Shown here: piece after piece, positions 26,111-35,594 of the stretch
Layout: each line of letters opens with the position of its first letter
How positions within the stretch are numbered: the first letter of the stretch is position 1
NCBI GenBank assembly: GCA_963668615.2
Contig: CAXXCL010000003.1
Location: 62,001-126,000 of the forward strand
Direction: 5' to 3'
DNA length: 64,000 nucleotides
Origin: JAAYPI01 sp963668615
GTDB taxonomy: Bacteria > Bacteroidota > Bacteroidia > Bacteroidales > Paludibacteraceae
Made by a program: the position numbers and the translations under genes
Notes under the pieces: model-generated
Databases searched by the model: none
Told to the model about the DNA's origin: nothing
Seen by the model: only the letters and a program-made list of their open reading frames with translations

Positions 26111-27049
26111 TCATGGAACAATAAATTGTAAACTACAAGGAATAATATTTACACTTGCCGAAGAAGTATGGGGCAAAGATATGCCATCAATTTCTACAGG
26201 AAATAGATTAGAAGAAGTAATAGTACATCGTTTTGTTTTAATAATTCGTACTGATGTGTGTTGCTGCAATTTCCCCTTAAAAAGCAAATAAACGCCACGT
26301 ATCAATTTTGAGAGAGAGAGACCTTCCACCATCATCACATCAAAAACGCCATCATTAGGCAGGGCATCAGGAGTTTGCTTTATTCCTCCTCCTGTATAAC
26401 ATCCATTTCCGAAAGACATGGTATACATTTTTTGGTTTATTGTTTCTCCATTTTCAAAAGTAACTTTGATTCGTTTGGCTCGATAATTAAAAAGAACCTT
26501 AAGAATGGACAATGTATAAACCCACGATTTTCCACCAAATATTGCCCGAAAAGAATTTGTATTTTTTACCACACAAGCATCAAAACCAATACCAAGTGCA
26601 TTAATGAAGTGTCTTGTATCAACAAATCCTTGCTTCGTAATAATGGTTACTGTACCTACGTCAACCGACACTTTCTTTCCTTTTTTTAATATAGCAATAG
26701 ATTCGTCTACATCATGACTGATTTTCCAGAACCGAGCCCAATCGTTACCCGTACCGCAAGGTATTAAAGAGAGAGTTACTTCTTTATAGATTTCGTTCGG
26801 TAACGAAAAAATGCCATGCACCACCTCACTCAGCGTTCCATCACCACCAACTATAATGAAATTCCGATAAGATCGACGAACAAAATCTTTGGCTAGTTGT
26901 ACTGCATGAAAAGGAGCTTCAGTGAACACGGCATCAAAAAGAAGACCAGCCCTTGTCAGAGAATCACTAATATGCTCCCACTCAATAGAGGCTTGTTTAT
27001 TACCCGCTTGCGGATTAATAATTACCGCCCATTTTTCTGTATTGGTCAT
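26111..27049 (-). CDS. Diacylglycerol/lipid kinase family protein (YegS/DgkB type)
   Basis: A 312-residue cytosolic lipid kinase. The nucleotide-binding signature is clear: INPQAGNKQA near the N terminus, GGDGTLSEVVHGI (about 68-80) and IPCGTGNDWARF (about 97-108), followed by the beta-sandwich domain with FGNGCYTGGG. It should phosphorylate diacylglycerol or a related lipid in phospholipid turnover; the exact substrate cannot be read. It follows aroC by 40 bp on the same strand and is probably cotranscribed with it. Confidence 0.92.
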   Translation of the reverse strand: MTNTEKWAVIINPQAGNKQASIEWEHISDSLTRAGLLFDAVFTEAPFHAVQLAKDFVRRSYRNFIIVGGDGTLSEVVHGIFSLPNEIYKEVTLSLIPCGTGNDWARFWKISHDVDESIAILKKGKKVSVDVGTVTIITKQGFVDTRHFINALGIGFDACVVKNTNSFRAIFGGKSWVYTLSILKVLFNYRAKRIKVTFENGETINQKMYTMSFGNGCYTGGGIKQTPDALPNDGVFDVMMVEGLSLSKLIRGVYLLFKGKLQQHTSVRIIKTKRCTITSSNLFPVEIDGISLPHTSSASVNIIPCSLQFIVP

Positions 27050-27089
27050 TACTTAATTGGCAAAGGATTCTGCCTTTTAGAAAGAAAAA

Positions 27090-28172
27090 TTAAATTTTGG
27101 TAATTCTATTCATTAAATAAGTGTCGAGAATAACAAGAGCAGTCATGGCTTCTACAATAGGAACTGCCCTCGGCAAGACACACGGATCATGCCTTCCTGT
27201 CAGTTTTAAATTTTTCAGGTTGAAGTCTTTATCCAATACTTCTTGCTCCTTGAGAATAGTTGCAACAGGTTTAAAAACAACATTAAAATAGATGTTCTGA
27301 CCATTGGATATGCCACCTTGTATGCCTCCGGAAAAATTAGTTTTTGTTGATACCTTTCCATCTTCTACAACAAAAGCATCGTTTATTTCAGAACCTTTCT
27401 TAGTAGCACAATCAAACCCAAGACCGTATTCAAATCCTTTAGCAGCATTGATTGACAACATAGCACTTGCCAACTGAGCTTGCAACTTACCAAAAACCGG
27501 CTCTCCTAAACCTACAGGTACATTTTTTACGACACAACTGACAATACCACCAATAGTATCTCCTTGCTGTTTTATTTCCTCAATAAGTTGTATCATTTGT
27601 TCTGCCGTGTGCTTATCAGGACATCTCACAGCATTACTTTCCGTCAAATTCAAATCGTAATCAGCATAAGATCCTTTTAACTTGATATTACCTACTCGTG
27701 AAGTATAAGCGATAATTTCAATATGAAGACCTATTTGCTTTAACGCCAACTTAGCCAGTGCCCCTGCCACAATTCGACTAACCGTTTCGCGAGCAGAAGA
27801 TCTTCCTCCACCTCTGTAATCGGGATTTCCATACTTCTCGTTGTACACAAAATCTGCATGAGAAGGTCTGAATATCTGTTTTATGGCATCATAGTCTGCT
27901 GAACGTTGATTTTGGTTGTATATAACAAAACCAATAGGAGTACCCGTTGTTTTTCCATCAAAAACACCTGACAAAAACTCTACTTTATCAGGTTCGTTAC
28001 GTGATGTTGTGATACTCGATTGACCGGGTCTACGACGGTCCAACTCTCCCTGAATAAAAGTCATATCAACTATTACTCCGGCAGGGCAACCATCAATTAC
28101 ACCTCCTAAGGCGACTCCGTGAGACTCTCCAAAAGTGCTGATTTTAAAAATGTTACCAAATGTATTCATCAT
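27090..28172 (-). CDS. aroC: Chorismate synthase
   Basis: A 360-residue FMN-dependent enzyme for the last shikimate step, converting EPSP to chorismate. Family motifs are present: FKISTFGESHGVALGGVIDG (about 9-28), RRPGQSSITTSR (about 47-58), GGGRSSARETVSRIVAGALA (about 121-140) and the C-terminal RHDPCVLPRAVPIVEAM. The length is typical. Two adjacent ATG codons start it; the second gives the usual MNTFGN. It lies 50 bp after slyD on the same strand. Confidence 0.97.
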   Translation of the reverse strand: MMNTFGNIFKISTFGESHGVALGGVIDGCPAGVIVDMTFIQGELDRRRPGQSSITTSRNEPDKVEFLSGVFDGKTTGTPIGFVIYNQNQRSADYDAIKQIFRPSHADFVYNEKYGNPDYRGGGRSSARETVSRIVAGALAKLALKQIGLHIEIIAYTSRVGNIKLKGSYADYDLNLTESNAVRCPDKHTAEQMIQLIEEIKQQGDTIGGIVSCVVKNVPVGLGEPVFGKLQAQLASAMLSINAAKGFEYGLGFDCATKKGSEINDAFVVEDGKVSTKTNFSGGIQGGISNGQNIYFNVVFKPVATILKEQEVLDKDFNLKNLKLTGRHDPCVLPRAVPIVEAMTALVILDTYLMNRITKI

Positions 28173-28222
28173 AATAGAACAACATCAAGACTCTCTCAAA
28201 AAGAGAATATTACGTGAAAATT

Positions 28223-28783
28223 TTAATTACAACCGCAACTGCAACCACTACCACAATTACATTCGTCATCACCACCGGCACAACCTCCGGAGCAACTATT
28301 AGCAGAAAATGCTGCTTGTATTTCTTCTTCAGTGGCAATTCTCATTTCTAGAACAGAACCTACAAAATGTAAATCTTCACCTGCTAACGGATGATTTAAA
28401 TCCACCGTAACAGTATCTTGACCATTGCTAACAACAGACGCATTCACTCTATTTCCTTCAGAATCTACCAATGGAACAATATTGCCCTCCACTAGCATTT
28501 CTTCATCTATCTCACCATCTACTTCAAAAATATTTTTGGGCAAATCAATGACACTATTATTATCGTATTCTCCATAAGCTTCATCCATAGGTATAACAAA
28601 ATCAAAAGTATCTCCAACTTTTAAAGGAGCAACCTCTTTTTCAAACTTATCTAACATCATACCCATTCCGGTATAAAAAGTTAACGGGTTTTCCTTTGTT
28701 GCCTTTTCCATCAACTCTTTTTCCTCTCCTTCTCCTACAAACAAATCGTATGTTAGAGCTACAAAATTCTTTTTCTCAGTCAT
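28223..28783 (-). CDS. slyD: SlyD-type FKBP peptidyl-prolyl isomerase
   Basis: A 186-residue cytosolic foldase. The FKBP domain with inserted chaperone flap occupies about residues 1-150, with YDLFVGEGEEKELMEKA near the start and VTVDLNHPLAGEDLHFVGSV (about 123-142), the typical SlyD core. The C-terminal 23 residues are Gly/Cys rich with seven Cys, a metal-binding tail as in enterobacterial SlyD (which uses His and Cys to hold nickel or zinc). It sits between the LptD-like gene and aroC, all on the minus strand. Confidence 0.93.
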   Translation of the reverse strand: MTEKKNFVALTYDLFVGEGEEKELMEKATKENPLTFYTGMGMMLDKFEKEVAPLKVGDTFDFVIPMDEAYGEYDNNSVIDLPKNIFEVDGEIDEEMLVEGNIVPLVDSEGNRVNASVVSNGQDTVTVDLNHPLAGEDLHFVGSVLEMRIATEEEIQAAFSANSCSGGCAGGDDECNCGSGCSCGCN

Positions 28784-28817
28784 ATTCTTTTTTTAAGTAA
28801 ATATATTGCTTTTTTTA

Positions 28818-31448
28818 TTAATACCAAACTTGATTATCATAAGGGCTACTATGTTTTTCGTATTTAAGATCTTTCAATAGTGAAGATTTAATGCCTATCA
28901 CAAAGTTGTAAGACTTATACAACCCAATTGGGACAAAACTGGCAGACATCTTCCAACAGTGTAAATCACGAGAAATAGCACAGTTTACATAACTCCATTC
29001 ACCAGTATTGATATTATAATAGGTAGAAAAATTAAAACTCCAATTTTCAGTTAAGTTAACACTACCAATAGCACTAATGTCATGTGACATTTTTCTATTA
29101 TATTCCATTTGACTCGTATTAAAATCAGAATATGCATATCTCATATTATAATCAAATCGTAAACTCCATGGCATTACAAACTTTTTATATTCATCCTCTA
29201 CTTTTTTCTGTTTGCCTTTTTCCAAAGGATTAAGTTCTTCTATTTGTTTTTCCAATAAAGATTTATTTTCTGTTTCTTTTGGTGCAGATGGATTGGTAGC
29301 TGGGACGGTAGTTGCAACATCCTTTTTCTTACTAAAAGTCTTATTATTAAATGTATATCCAAAAGATGTACCCGTACTCATTAAACGACCTAACACTCCA
29401 TTCTTTTCTAATTGAGAAACATTCACACGTACGGGAGAGCCACTTTTATTCAATTGATAGGTGTATGGGTCAAAGACAAAATTCATATTCAGTGTAAAAT
29501 CTTTATGAAATTTCATACGTAAATTTGAACTAATATTTGACCAATTAAGAGAGTCTGCAATCAAATTATAACCGGTAGAAAAACTTAAATTATCAATTAA
29601 ACTAATTTTTGAAAACTGTTTCAAACTATCTTTTGAACTTTTCACTTTCATCTCCAAGTTACTTGCAAGCGACATCGTTACCGTTCCGGCTTTACCTATA
29701 CTTGGAGTACCATATAGCTGTCCTTGAAAACGATTATAAACAACTTTATCGACAGAACCATCCGAATAAGGTTTATCGTATTCTCCCCAGTAACCCCAAT
29801 CTTGCGTACCATAATCAGGCTTGTAAGACAGACTAATAGAAGGTGTTATAACATGGCGTATCATTTGCACCTTATCCCCAAATATTTTTTCCGAAGGTTT
29901 AAAAAATCCATATAGCTTCGTCTGCAAACTAACAGCCGCAGTATAATCAAAAACATTATAAAATCCTTTTGTAGTATCGGCAACTACTCCTCCGGTCAAG
30001 TAATCTCCTTGCCATTTTTGGTCAATACGACTAAAATACCACCTCAAATTTGAATTAACGGAAGGTGTCAAAGTAAAATATTTGAGGATATTAAAAGAAA
30101 CCGATACGGGTATTGAATGTTGCACTCCATTTTTCCAATCTTTTGTGAAGGATGCTCCCAGTAACTCACTTTCCTTGGTAGTTATACTATTAGCAAACTT
30201 ACCGGTATAAGTCATATTGATTTTTTCATACCACCTCTCATTACCAACTACATTTTTTCTTTTTAAAGGATAAATACGACTCATATTAACATTTAAATTC
30301 GGAAGTGAAAGACTTATAGTAGAGTCTTTCGTACGCTGGTTGGCATATATACTGGCAGAAATACTAAACGGACTTTCGGGAAAACGTTGTGTATAAGTTA
30401 CTGTTGAACTTTTAGTGTTTTGGGACAATAAACTTGCATTATAATAGCTATTCAGATTATTTCTTTCGTAACTTGAGGTTGCAAAATTAACACTCGCCGA
30501 AAGAGAAGAATACGGGCTGGACTTGGTATCTTGTGAATGGCTCCACATTATACTAAAATCGTTACTTTTCGAATAATCAGGCAAATCTTTTTCTCCTAAA
30601 ATATTTTGAATAAAGCTCATATTAAAAGAACCGGAAAATTTGTATCTCACTTTATAGCTTGAGGCAGATGTTAATGCCCATGAGCCTTTTGTATAAATAT
30701 CTCCTGTCAAAGCTAAATCGAAATAATCATTGACAGCAAAATAATATCCTCCGTTTTTCGCGTAAAACCCACGAGAGAGTTCATCTCCAAAAGTTGGAAA
30801 GAGAATACCTGAGGAGTAATTCTTTGGAAATGGAAAATAAGCAAACGGAAGAACTAACGGCAAAGGAACATCCTCTACGACAAGATAAGCCGGTCCGGTA
30901 ACAATATATTTTCCTTGTTTCATCTTAGCTTCTGTAAGATTTAAATAGAAATGAGGGTGATCATGTTGGTCGCAAGTCGTATATTTCCCATCTTTTAAGC
31001 AAAAAATATCAGATTCCAATTTTTTGGTCATACCACTTGTTACATAGCCCTCCCCTTGCTGAGTTATAGTGCCATAAATAAGTCCCTTTTTTGTTTTAAA
31101 ATTGTAAGACAAAGCTTTTGATTCATAACTGTCATTACCCTCTTTAAAAACGGGAAATTCTTTAAAATTACCCAAAGTATCTTTTATTCCGCAGGCATAT
31201 ACAAGATTGCTATCTATATTTAAGCGAATAAAACCCGATTTTAAATTTATATTTTGGTAGGAAACAGAAGCTTTACCATATAGAAAAGCCGTTCCATCTT
31301 CCATTACAACAATCGAATCCTCGGCACTATAGAGAACATCTGAATCAATAGCAGATTTTTTAGAAGAATCTGTCTTTTGAGAAAACGCAGAAAAACTTGT
31401 TGCGAAAACAACAAGCACGAGAACCAATATTTTTAGTTTATTATTCAA
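28818..31448 (-). CDS. lptD: LptD-like LPS-assembly outer-membrane protein
   Basis: An 876-residue outer-membrane protein. A signal peptide (about 1-23, ending SFSAFSQ) is followed by an OstA/LptA-like periplasmic domain (about 30-170) with repeated short strands (AEDSIVVMEDGTAFLYGKAS), then a long beta-barrel ending in aromatic residues. This is the Bacteroidota form of the protein that inserts LPS in the outer leaflet with LptE. The start is a TTG at 31448: no ATG lies before the mature part, the signal peptide begins there, and AAAAGGA lies just upstream. Assignment rests on domain plan and context. Confidence 0.82.
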   Translation of the reverse strand: MNNKLKILVLVLVVFATSFSAFSQKTDSSKKSAIDSDVLYSAEDSIVVMEDGTAFLYGKASVSYQNINLKSGFIRLNIDSNLVYACGIKDTLGNFKEFPVFKEGNDSYESKALSYNFKTKKGLIYGTITQQGEGYVTSGMTKKLESDIFCLKDGKYTTCDQHDHPHFYLNLTEAKMKQGKYIVTGPAYLVVEDVPLPLVLPFAYFPFPKNYSSGILFPTFGDELSRGFYAKNGGYYFAVNDYFDLALTGDIYTKGSWALTSASSYKVRYKFSGSFNMSFIQNILGEKDLPDYSKSNDFSIMWSHSQDTKSSPYSSLSASVNFATSSYERNNLNSYYNASLLSQNTKSSTVTYTQRFPESPFSISASIYANQRTKDSTISLSLPNLNVNMSRIYPLKRKNVVGNERWYEKINMTYTGKFANSITTKESELLGASFTKDWKNGVQHSIPVSVSFNILKYFTLTPSVNSNLRWYFSRIDQKWQGDYLTGGVVADTTKGFYNVFDYTAAVSLQTKLYGFFKPSEKIFGDKVQMIRHVITPSISLSYKPDYGTQDWGYWGEYDKPYSDGSVDKVVYNRFQGQLYGTPSIGKAGTVTMSLASNLEMKVKSSKDSLKQFSKISLIDNLSFSTGYNLIADSLNWSNISSNLRMKFHKDFTLNMNFVFDPYTYQLNKSGSPVRVNVSQLEKNGVLGRLMSTGTSFGYTFNNKTFSKKKDVATTVPATNPSAPKETENKSLLEKQIEELNPLEKGKQKKVEDEYKKFVMPWSLRFDYNMRYAYSDFNTSQMEYNRKMSHDISAIGSVNLTENWSFNFSTYYNINTGEWSYVNCAISRDLHCWKMSASFVPIGLYKSYNFVIGIKSSLLKDLKYEKHSSPYDNQVWY

Positions 31449-31489
31449 AGTCCTTTTACTGGAAACTACTTCATCTTAAAAATCAGCTG

Positions 31490-31497
31490 CAAATTTA
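31490..31497 (-). promoter_or_regulatory. -7 box upstream of the LptD-like gene
   Basis: TAAATTTG on the minus strand matches TAnnTTTG, 42 bases before the TTG start. A TTTG at the right distance is not visible. Confidence 0.45.
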
Positions 31498-31594
31498 TAC
31501 ATTTTAGAGTTACTTAGAGGATATAAAGTGAATTTTTAATTATTTTTTTGATACATATTTTCAGAAAAAGAAATCTTTTTCAGTAAAAAACAAC

Positions 31595-31602
31595 TATTTT
31601 TG
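31595..31602 (+). promoter_or_regulatory. -7 box upstream of the amidase gene
   Basis: TATTTTTG matches TAnnTTTG; transcription would start near 31609. This supports the ATG at 31657 as the start of the amidase rather than an upstream in-frame codon at 31600. Confidence 0.5.
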
Positions 31603-31656
31603 CGACTTACAATTTCAGTTTCATTCCTCAAAAAAAACGCAAAACTCTATATAGGT

Positions 31657-32883
31657 ATGTTAAAAAAAATAAGTTTAGTATTTACTTTATTATTTTTGGT
31701 TGCTTTCAATTCTGTTTTTGCATTTACAGTTGTTCTTGATGCCGGTCATGGCGGAGACGACCCTGGAGCCATCGGTGCTTTTTCTAAAGAAAAAAATATA
31801 AACCTAAAGTATATTCTTGGTTTAGGTGCAAAAATCAAGGCAAACAACCCTGATGTGAAAGTTATTTATACACGTACGACGGACTTTTTTGTTCCTTTGA
31901 ATACACGTGCTGATATTGCAAATAAAGCCCATGCCGATTTATTTATCTCCATACACACAAATGCTTCAAAGAGTAAAGAAGCAAAAGGAACGGAAACTTT
32001 TACACTGGGGTTGGCTAGAAGTAAAGAAAACATGGAATTAGCCATGTTGGAAAACTCGGTAATTTTATTGGAAAATGATTATAAAAAAAATTATCAGGGT
32101 TTTGATCCTAATTCTGTGGATTCCTACATTATGTTTCAATTTATGCAAGACCAATACATGGATCAGAGCGTAAATTTGGCGGAAATTATCCAAAAAAACT
32201 TTGTAAAAGGAACGCCTATGATAGATAGAGGGGTCAGGCAAGCAGGTTTTTTGGTACTAAGAGCTACAACAATGCCTTCCGTTTTAGTCGAATTAGGTTT
32301 CATAACAAACAAAGAAGAGGAAATCTATCTAAACAAAGAGGAAACGATGGAAACGATGACTCAATCGCTTTACGAGTCATTTTTATCCTATAAACATCAA
32401 ATAGAAAAGAAAAATGGAAACGTTAAAGAAGGCAATTCTAACAGCACAACCATTTACACCCGTAAGGCAACGGAAGAGACAGAAAAAGTTGAGAAAAAAA
32501 CCGGAAAAGTAAAAAAAACCGGAAAAATAGAACCTATAAAAGAGGATAAAAAAGAAGAAGTCATTGAAACCCCAACCAAATCTACCGAAGCTCAAAAAAA
32601 TGTTTCTTCTGAAATTTTGTTTAAGGTTCAATTTTTAGTGTCCAAAACCAAGTACAAAGAAGGACATTCCATTTTCAAGGGAGTAAAAAATATAGATCAC
32701 TATTACGAAAACGGCTACTACAAATATACTAGCGGTAATACCTCTAATGTAGATTCTATAAATGCTCTCAAGAATCAAATATCAAAAAAATTTCCAGATG
32801 CTTTTCTTATTGCATACAAAAAAAATGTTCGAATGAACATACACGATGCCCTTAAAGAAGCTGAGACCAACATCAAAAAATAA
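31657..32883 (+). CDS. N-acetylmuramoyl-L-alanine amidase (AmiC type) with C-terminal SPOR-like region
   Basis: A 408-residue periplasmic zinc amidase that cuts the peptide from MurNAc during cell separation. A signal peptide (about 1-22) precedes the amidase_3 domain (about 23-225) with zinc motifs VVLDAGHGGDDPGA (His), SIHTNASKS (His) and the catalytic Glu in VLVELGFITN. A Lys/Glu-rich linker (about 245-320) leads to a roughly 80-residue C-terminal domain starting ILFKVQFLVSKTKY, like the SPOR-type domains that bind denuded glycan. I used the ATG at 31657 because it starts the signal peptide and lies after the -7 box. The MlaD gene follows 17 bp later. Confidence 0.93.
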   Translation: MLKKISLVFTLLFLVAFNSVFAFTVVLDAGHGGDDPGAIGAFSKEKNINLKYILGLGAKIKANNPDVKVIYTRTTDFFVPLNTRADIANKAHADLFISIHTNASKSKEAKGTETFTLGLARSKENMELAMLENSVILLENDYKKNYQGFDPNSVDSYIMFQFMQDQYMDQSVNLAEIIQKNFVKGTPMIDRGVRQAGFLVLRATTMPSVLVELGFITNKEEEIYLNKEETMETMTQSLYESFLSYKHQIEKKNGNVKEGNSNSTTIYTRKATEETEKVEKKTGKVKKTGKIEPIKEDKKEEVIETPTKSTEAQKNVSSEILFKVQFLVSKTKYKEGHSIFKGVKNIDHYYENGYYKYTSGNTSNVDSINALKNQISKKFPDAFLIAYKKNVRMNIHDALKEAETNIKK

Positions 32884-32900
32884 TAACATAAGGAAAACTC

Positions 32901-33806
32901 ATGAATTTTAAAAAAATTTTTACGAAAGAAGCTAAAATTGGATTGTTAGTAGTAGTGTCAATTGGACTATTGTATTTTGGGGTAAATTACCTGAAAGGAG
33001 TCAATATTTTCAAACCTGATAAATATTTTTATGCACAGTATAACCGTATCGATGGAATAGTAAAAACAAGTCAAGTAATGATAAACGGTTATAAAGTAGG
33101 ACATGTAAGTAATATCTACTTTGATTACACGAAGGAAGCTCCCATTACTTTGGAAATAACAGTGGACAAAGATTTGGTGGTGCCTAAAGGAACTATTGCA
33201 CAAATATATGAAACAGGAATGCTCGGCGATAAAGCAATACAACTTATTTTATCTAACAGTAGCGAAGTACATGCAATAGGAGATACGCTACAAAGTGAAA
33301 CTTCTCAAGGTTTAGTTGGTGAAATAGTGGGCTCTTTGATGCCTCCTATCCAAAGATTAGTACCTCAAATCGATTCCACATTGTATGCTCTTCGCAAATT
33401 ATTAGAAAACGGATCAATTGAAAAAAGTTTGAACAATATTGAGTCAACGACCACACAATTGGAAGGCATGTCAAAATCCCTTAAGAAAATTGTAAACAAC
33501 GATGTACCCGTAATATTATCTGATGTTTCTACCATCACAAAAAATCTGAATAAGGTAAGTTCTGATCTTAGTAAAACAGATTTTTATGCTACTATGCAGA
33601 CATTAAATCAGACATTGGATAATTTAAAATTAGCGTCAAACAAACTTAACCAAAACGACAATACAATGGGATTATTACTTAATGATAATTCACTCTATCT
33701 TAATCTTAATTCTACTATGGATAATGCAAATAAGCTTGTTATTGACTTAAAAGAAAATCCTAAGCGATATGTCCATTTTTCGGTATTTGGTAAAAAAACA
33801 AAATGA
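32901..33806 (+). CDS. MlaD/MCE-domain lipid transport protein
   Basis: A 301-residue membrane-anchored protein of the MCE family, the periplasmic substrate-binding ring of phospholipid transporters. One N-terminal membrane helix (about 12-28) is followed by a single MCE domain (about 38-115) with VMINGYKVGHVSNIYFD, then a helical, Asn/Thr/Leu-rich tail that likely oligomerises. It is directly downstream of the amidase (17 bp) and probably cotranscribed. The usual MlaE/MlaF partners are not in this window. This amidase-MlaD-dnaA order is familiar in Bacteroidota. Confidence 0.9.
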   Translation: MNFKKIFTKEAKIGLLVVVSIGLLYFGVNYLKGVNIFKPDKYFYAQYNRIDGIVKTSQVMINGYKVGHVSNIYFDYTKEAPITLEITVDKDLVVPKGTIAQIYETGMLGDKAIQLILSNSSEVHAIGDTLQSETSQGLVGEIVGSLMPPIQRLVPQIDSTLYALRKLLENGSIEKSLNNIESTTTQLEGMSKSLKKIVNNDVPVILSDVSTITKNLNKVSSDLSKTDFYATMQTLNQTLDNLKLASNKLNQNDNTMGLLLNDNSLYLNLNSTMDNANKLVIDLKENPKRYVHFSVFGKKTK

Positions 33807-34112
33807 AAAAATTTAACAAAAATTAATATTAATTTAACATTGACCCAAAATTCGGTTATTAATTAAGAGTTTCTTCATTTTTCAACAAAAAAAAGATGTT
33901 TTAACATTTTTTTATAAGATATTAGTTATCAACACTTTTCGGGAATATTTATCGATAGAAAATTGAAAATCAGACAATTAAGATAACAAGCTGATAAACA
34001 ATTGTGTATGACATTTATAAATTTTCCAAATAAAAATAGATTTTTTTATACCGAAATTTATGTTCAATTTTGTGAGGAAAGAAAAAAGATATAGAAAAAC
34101 TTTTATAAGATT
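33807..34112 (+). other. Intergenic region upstream of dnaA with one DnaA-box-like site
   Basis: A 306-bp very AT-rich gap. TTATCAACA at 33926-33934 matches the DnaA box TTATCCACA at 8 of 9 positions. Several TTTAACA/TTAACA words and short AT palindromes (AATTAATATTAATT near 33822) surround it. The origin often lies near dnaA, but with only one box seen this cannot be called oriC. No gene is present. Confidence 0.3.
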
Positions 34113-35483
34113 ATGAATTCTAATTGTACTACTTTATGGAACAAATGCTTGGAAGTTATCAAAGATAACGTAAACAGTACAAGTTTCGAAACTTGGTTTG
34201 AACCTATCATCCCCATTAAGTACGAGGATAAGGTATTTACCATACAGGTTCCAAGCCAATTTTTTTACGAATATTTGGAGGAAAAGTATGCCGATTTGTT
34301 AAAATCGACCTTGTTTAGAATTGTGGCTCCAAATACAAAGCTTGTATATCGTGTTATTGTTGATAAAGACAACAAAAAGAATGGTTCTACAGACGTTTTA
34401 GGGTCAGCGAGAGGTACATTTCAAGGCAAAAAGAAAATAGGAGTTCCTGAATTCGATTCTTATTTAAACTATAACTACAATTTTGATAATTTTATTGAGG
34501 GAGATTGCAATCGCCTACCCAGAACAGCAGGGATTAACATTGCAAGTCAACCGGGAAAAACTATATTTAATCCGCTGTTTATTTATGGAAAATCAGGAGT
34601 AGGGAAAACTCATCTTGCAAATGCTATTGGATTAAAAACCAAAGAATTACATCCTCAGAAAAAAGTCTTATACGTATCTGCAAACCTTTTCCAATTACAA
34701 TATACTGAAGCTTCAATGAATAATCAGACCAATGATTTCTTGAATTTCTATCAAATGGTAGACGTCCTTATTATTGATGATATACAAGAGCTTGGTGAAG
34801 GAAAGAAAGTTAGCACCCAAAATACATTTTTCCACATATTCAATCATTTGCACCAATCAGGAAAGCAATTAATTTTAACTTGCGACAAAAAGCCTGCTGA
34901 ATTGGAAGGTTTGGAAGACAGATTACTTACGCGCTTTAAATGGGGATTATCTGCTGAAATAGAACAACCCGACTTCGAAACAAGAAAATTAATACTAAAA
35001 TCCAAAGTAGAAAAAGACGGTTTAAAAGTTCCGGATGCAGTTATTTCTTACATTGCAGAAAATATTACCGATAATATCCGCGATTTAGAAGGAACAATGA
35101 TTTCCCTCATTGCTCAATCTACAATGAACCAAAAGGTTATCAATATAGACTTGGCAAAAAAAGTAGTCCGTAACCTTGTTACTATTACAGAGAAAAAACA
35201 TACGATAAAGAACATTAGAGACTTAGTATGCGAATATTTTAAATTACCAACGGAAAGTTTGTTATCCAAATCAAGGAAAAGAGAAGTGGTACAAGCAAGA
35301 CAAATAGCTATGTATTTCTCTAAACAGCTGACAAAAGAATCTCTTACTACCATAGGAAATACAATTGGACAACGAAATCACGCTACTGTTTTACATGCCT
35401 GCAAAACAGTTAAGGACTTAATTGAGACGGACAAAATTTTTCGGGGAAGCGTTGAAGAAATAGAGCGAAAGCTTAATTCTTAA
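34113..35483 (+). CDS. dnaA: Chromosomal replication initiator DnaA
   Basis: A 456-residue AAA+ protein that melts the replication origin. Domain I (about 1-85) is the DnaB/DiaA contact region; a short linker leads to the AAA+ domain with Walker A YGKSGVGKTHLANA (about 158-171) and Walker B LIIDDIQEL. Domain IV carries the box-binding signature GNTIGQRNHATVLHACKTV (about 413-431). The length is normal. It is preceded by a 306-bp AT-rich gap and followed by a strong terminator, so it is probably a single transcription unit. Confidence 0.98.
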   Translation: MNSNCTTLWNKCLEVIKDNVNSTSFETWFEPIIPIKYEDKVFTIQVPSQFFYEYLEEKYADLLKSTLFRIVAPNTKLVYRVIVDKDNKKNGSTDVLGSARGTFQGKKKIGVPEFDSYLNYNYNFDNFIEGDCNRLPRTAGINIASQPGKTIFNPLFIYGKSGVGKTHLANAIGLKTKELHPQKKVLYVSANLFQLQYTEASMNNQTNDFLNFYQMVDVLIIDDIQELGEGKKVSTQNTFFHIFNHLHQSGKQLILTCDKKPAELEGLEDRLLTRFKWGLSAEIEQPDFETRKLILKSKVEKDGLKVPDAVISYIAENITDNIRDLEGTMISLIAQSTMNQKVINIDLAKKVVRNLVTITEKKHTIKNIRDLVCEYFKLPTESLLSKSRKREVVQARQIAMYFSKQLTKESLTTIGNTIGQRNHATVLHACKTVKDLIETDKIFRGSVEEIERKLNS

Positions 35484-35493
35484 TATATATTTC

Positions 35494-35522
35494 AAAAGCG
35501 ACTTTTTCAAGTCGCTTTTTTT
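35494..35522 (+). terminator. dnaA terminator
   Basis: AAAAGCGACTT (35494-35504) pairs with AAGTCGCTTTT (35509-35519) around TTTC, followed by more T. It lies 11 bp after the dnaA stop. Confidence 0.85.
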
Positions 35523-35594
35523 AATGAAATTTTACTAGATACAAAAAAAACACTAATTTTACCCAGTTAAATTTTATATTAAATTTTAAAGAGT

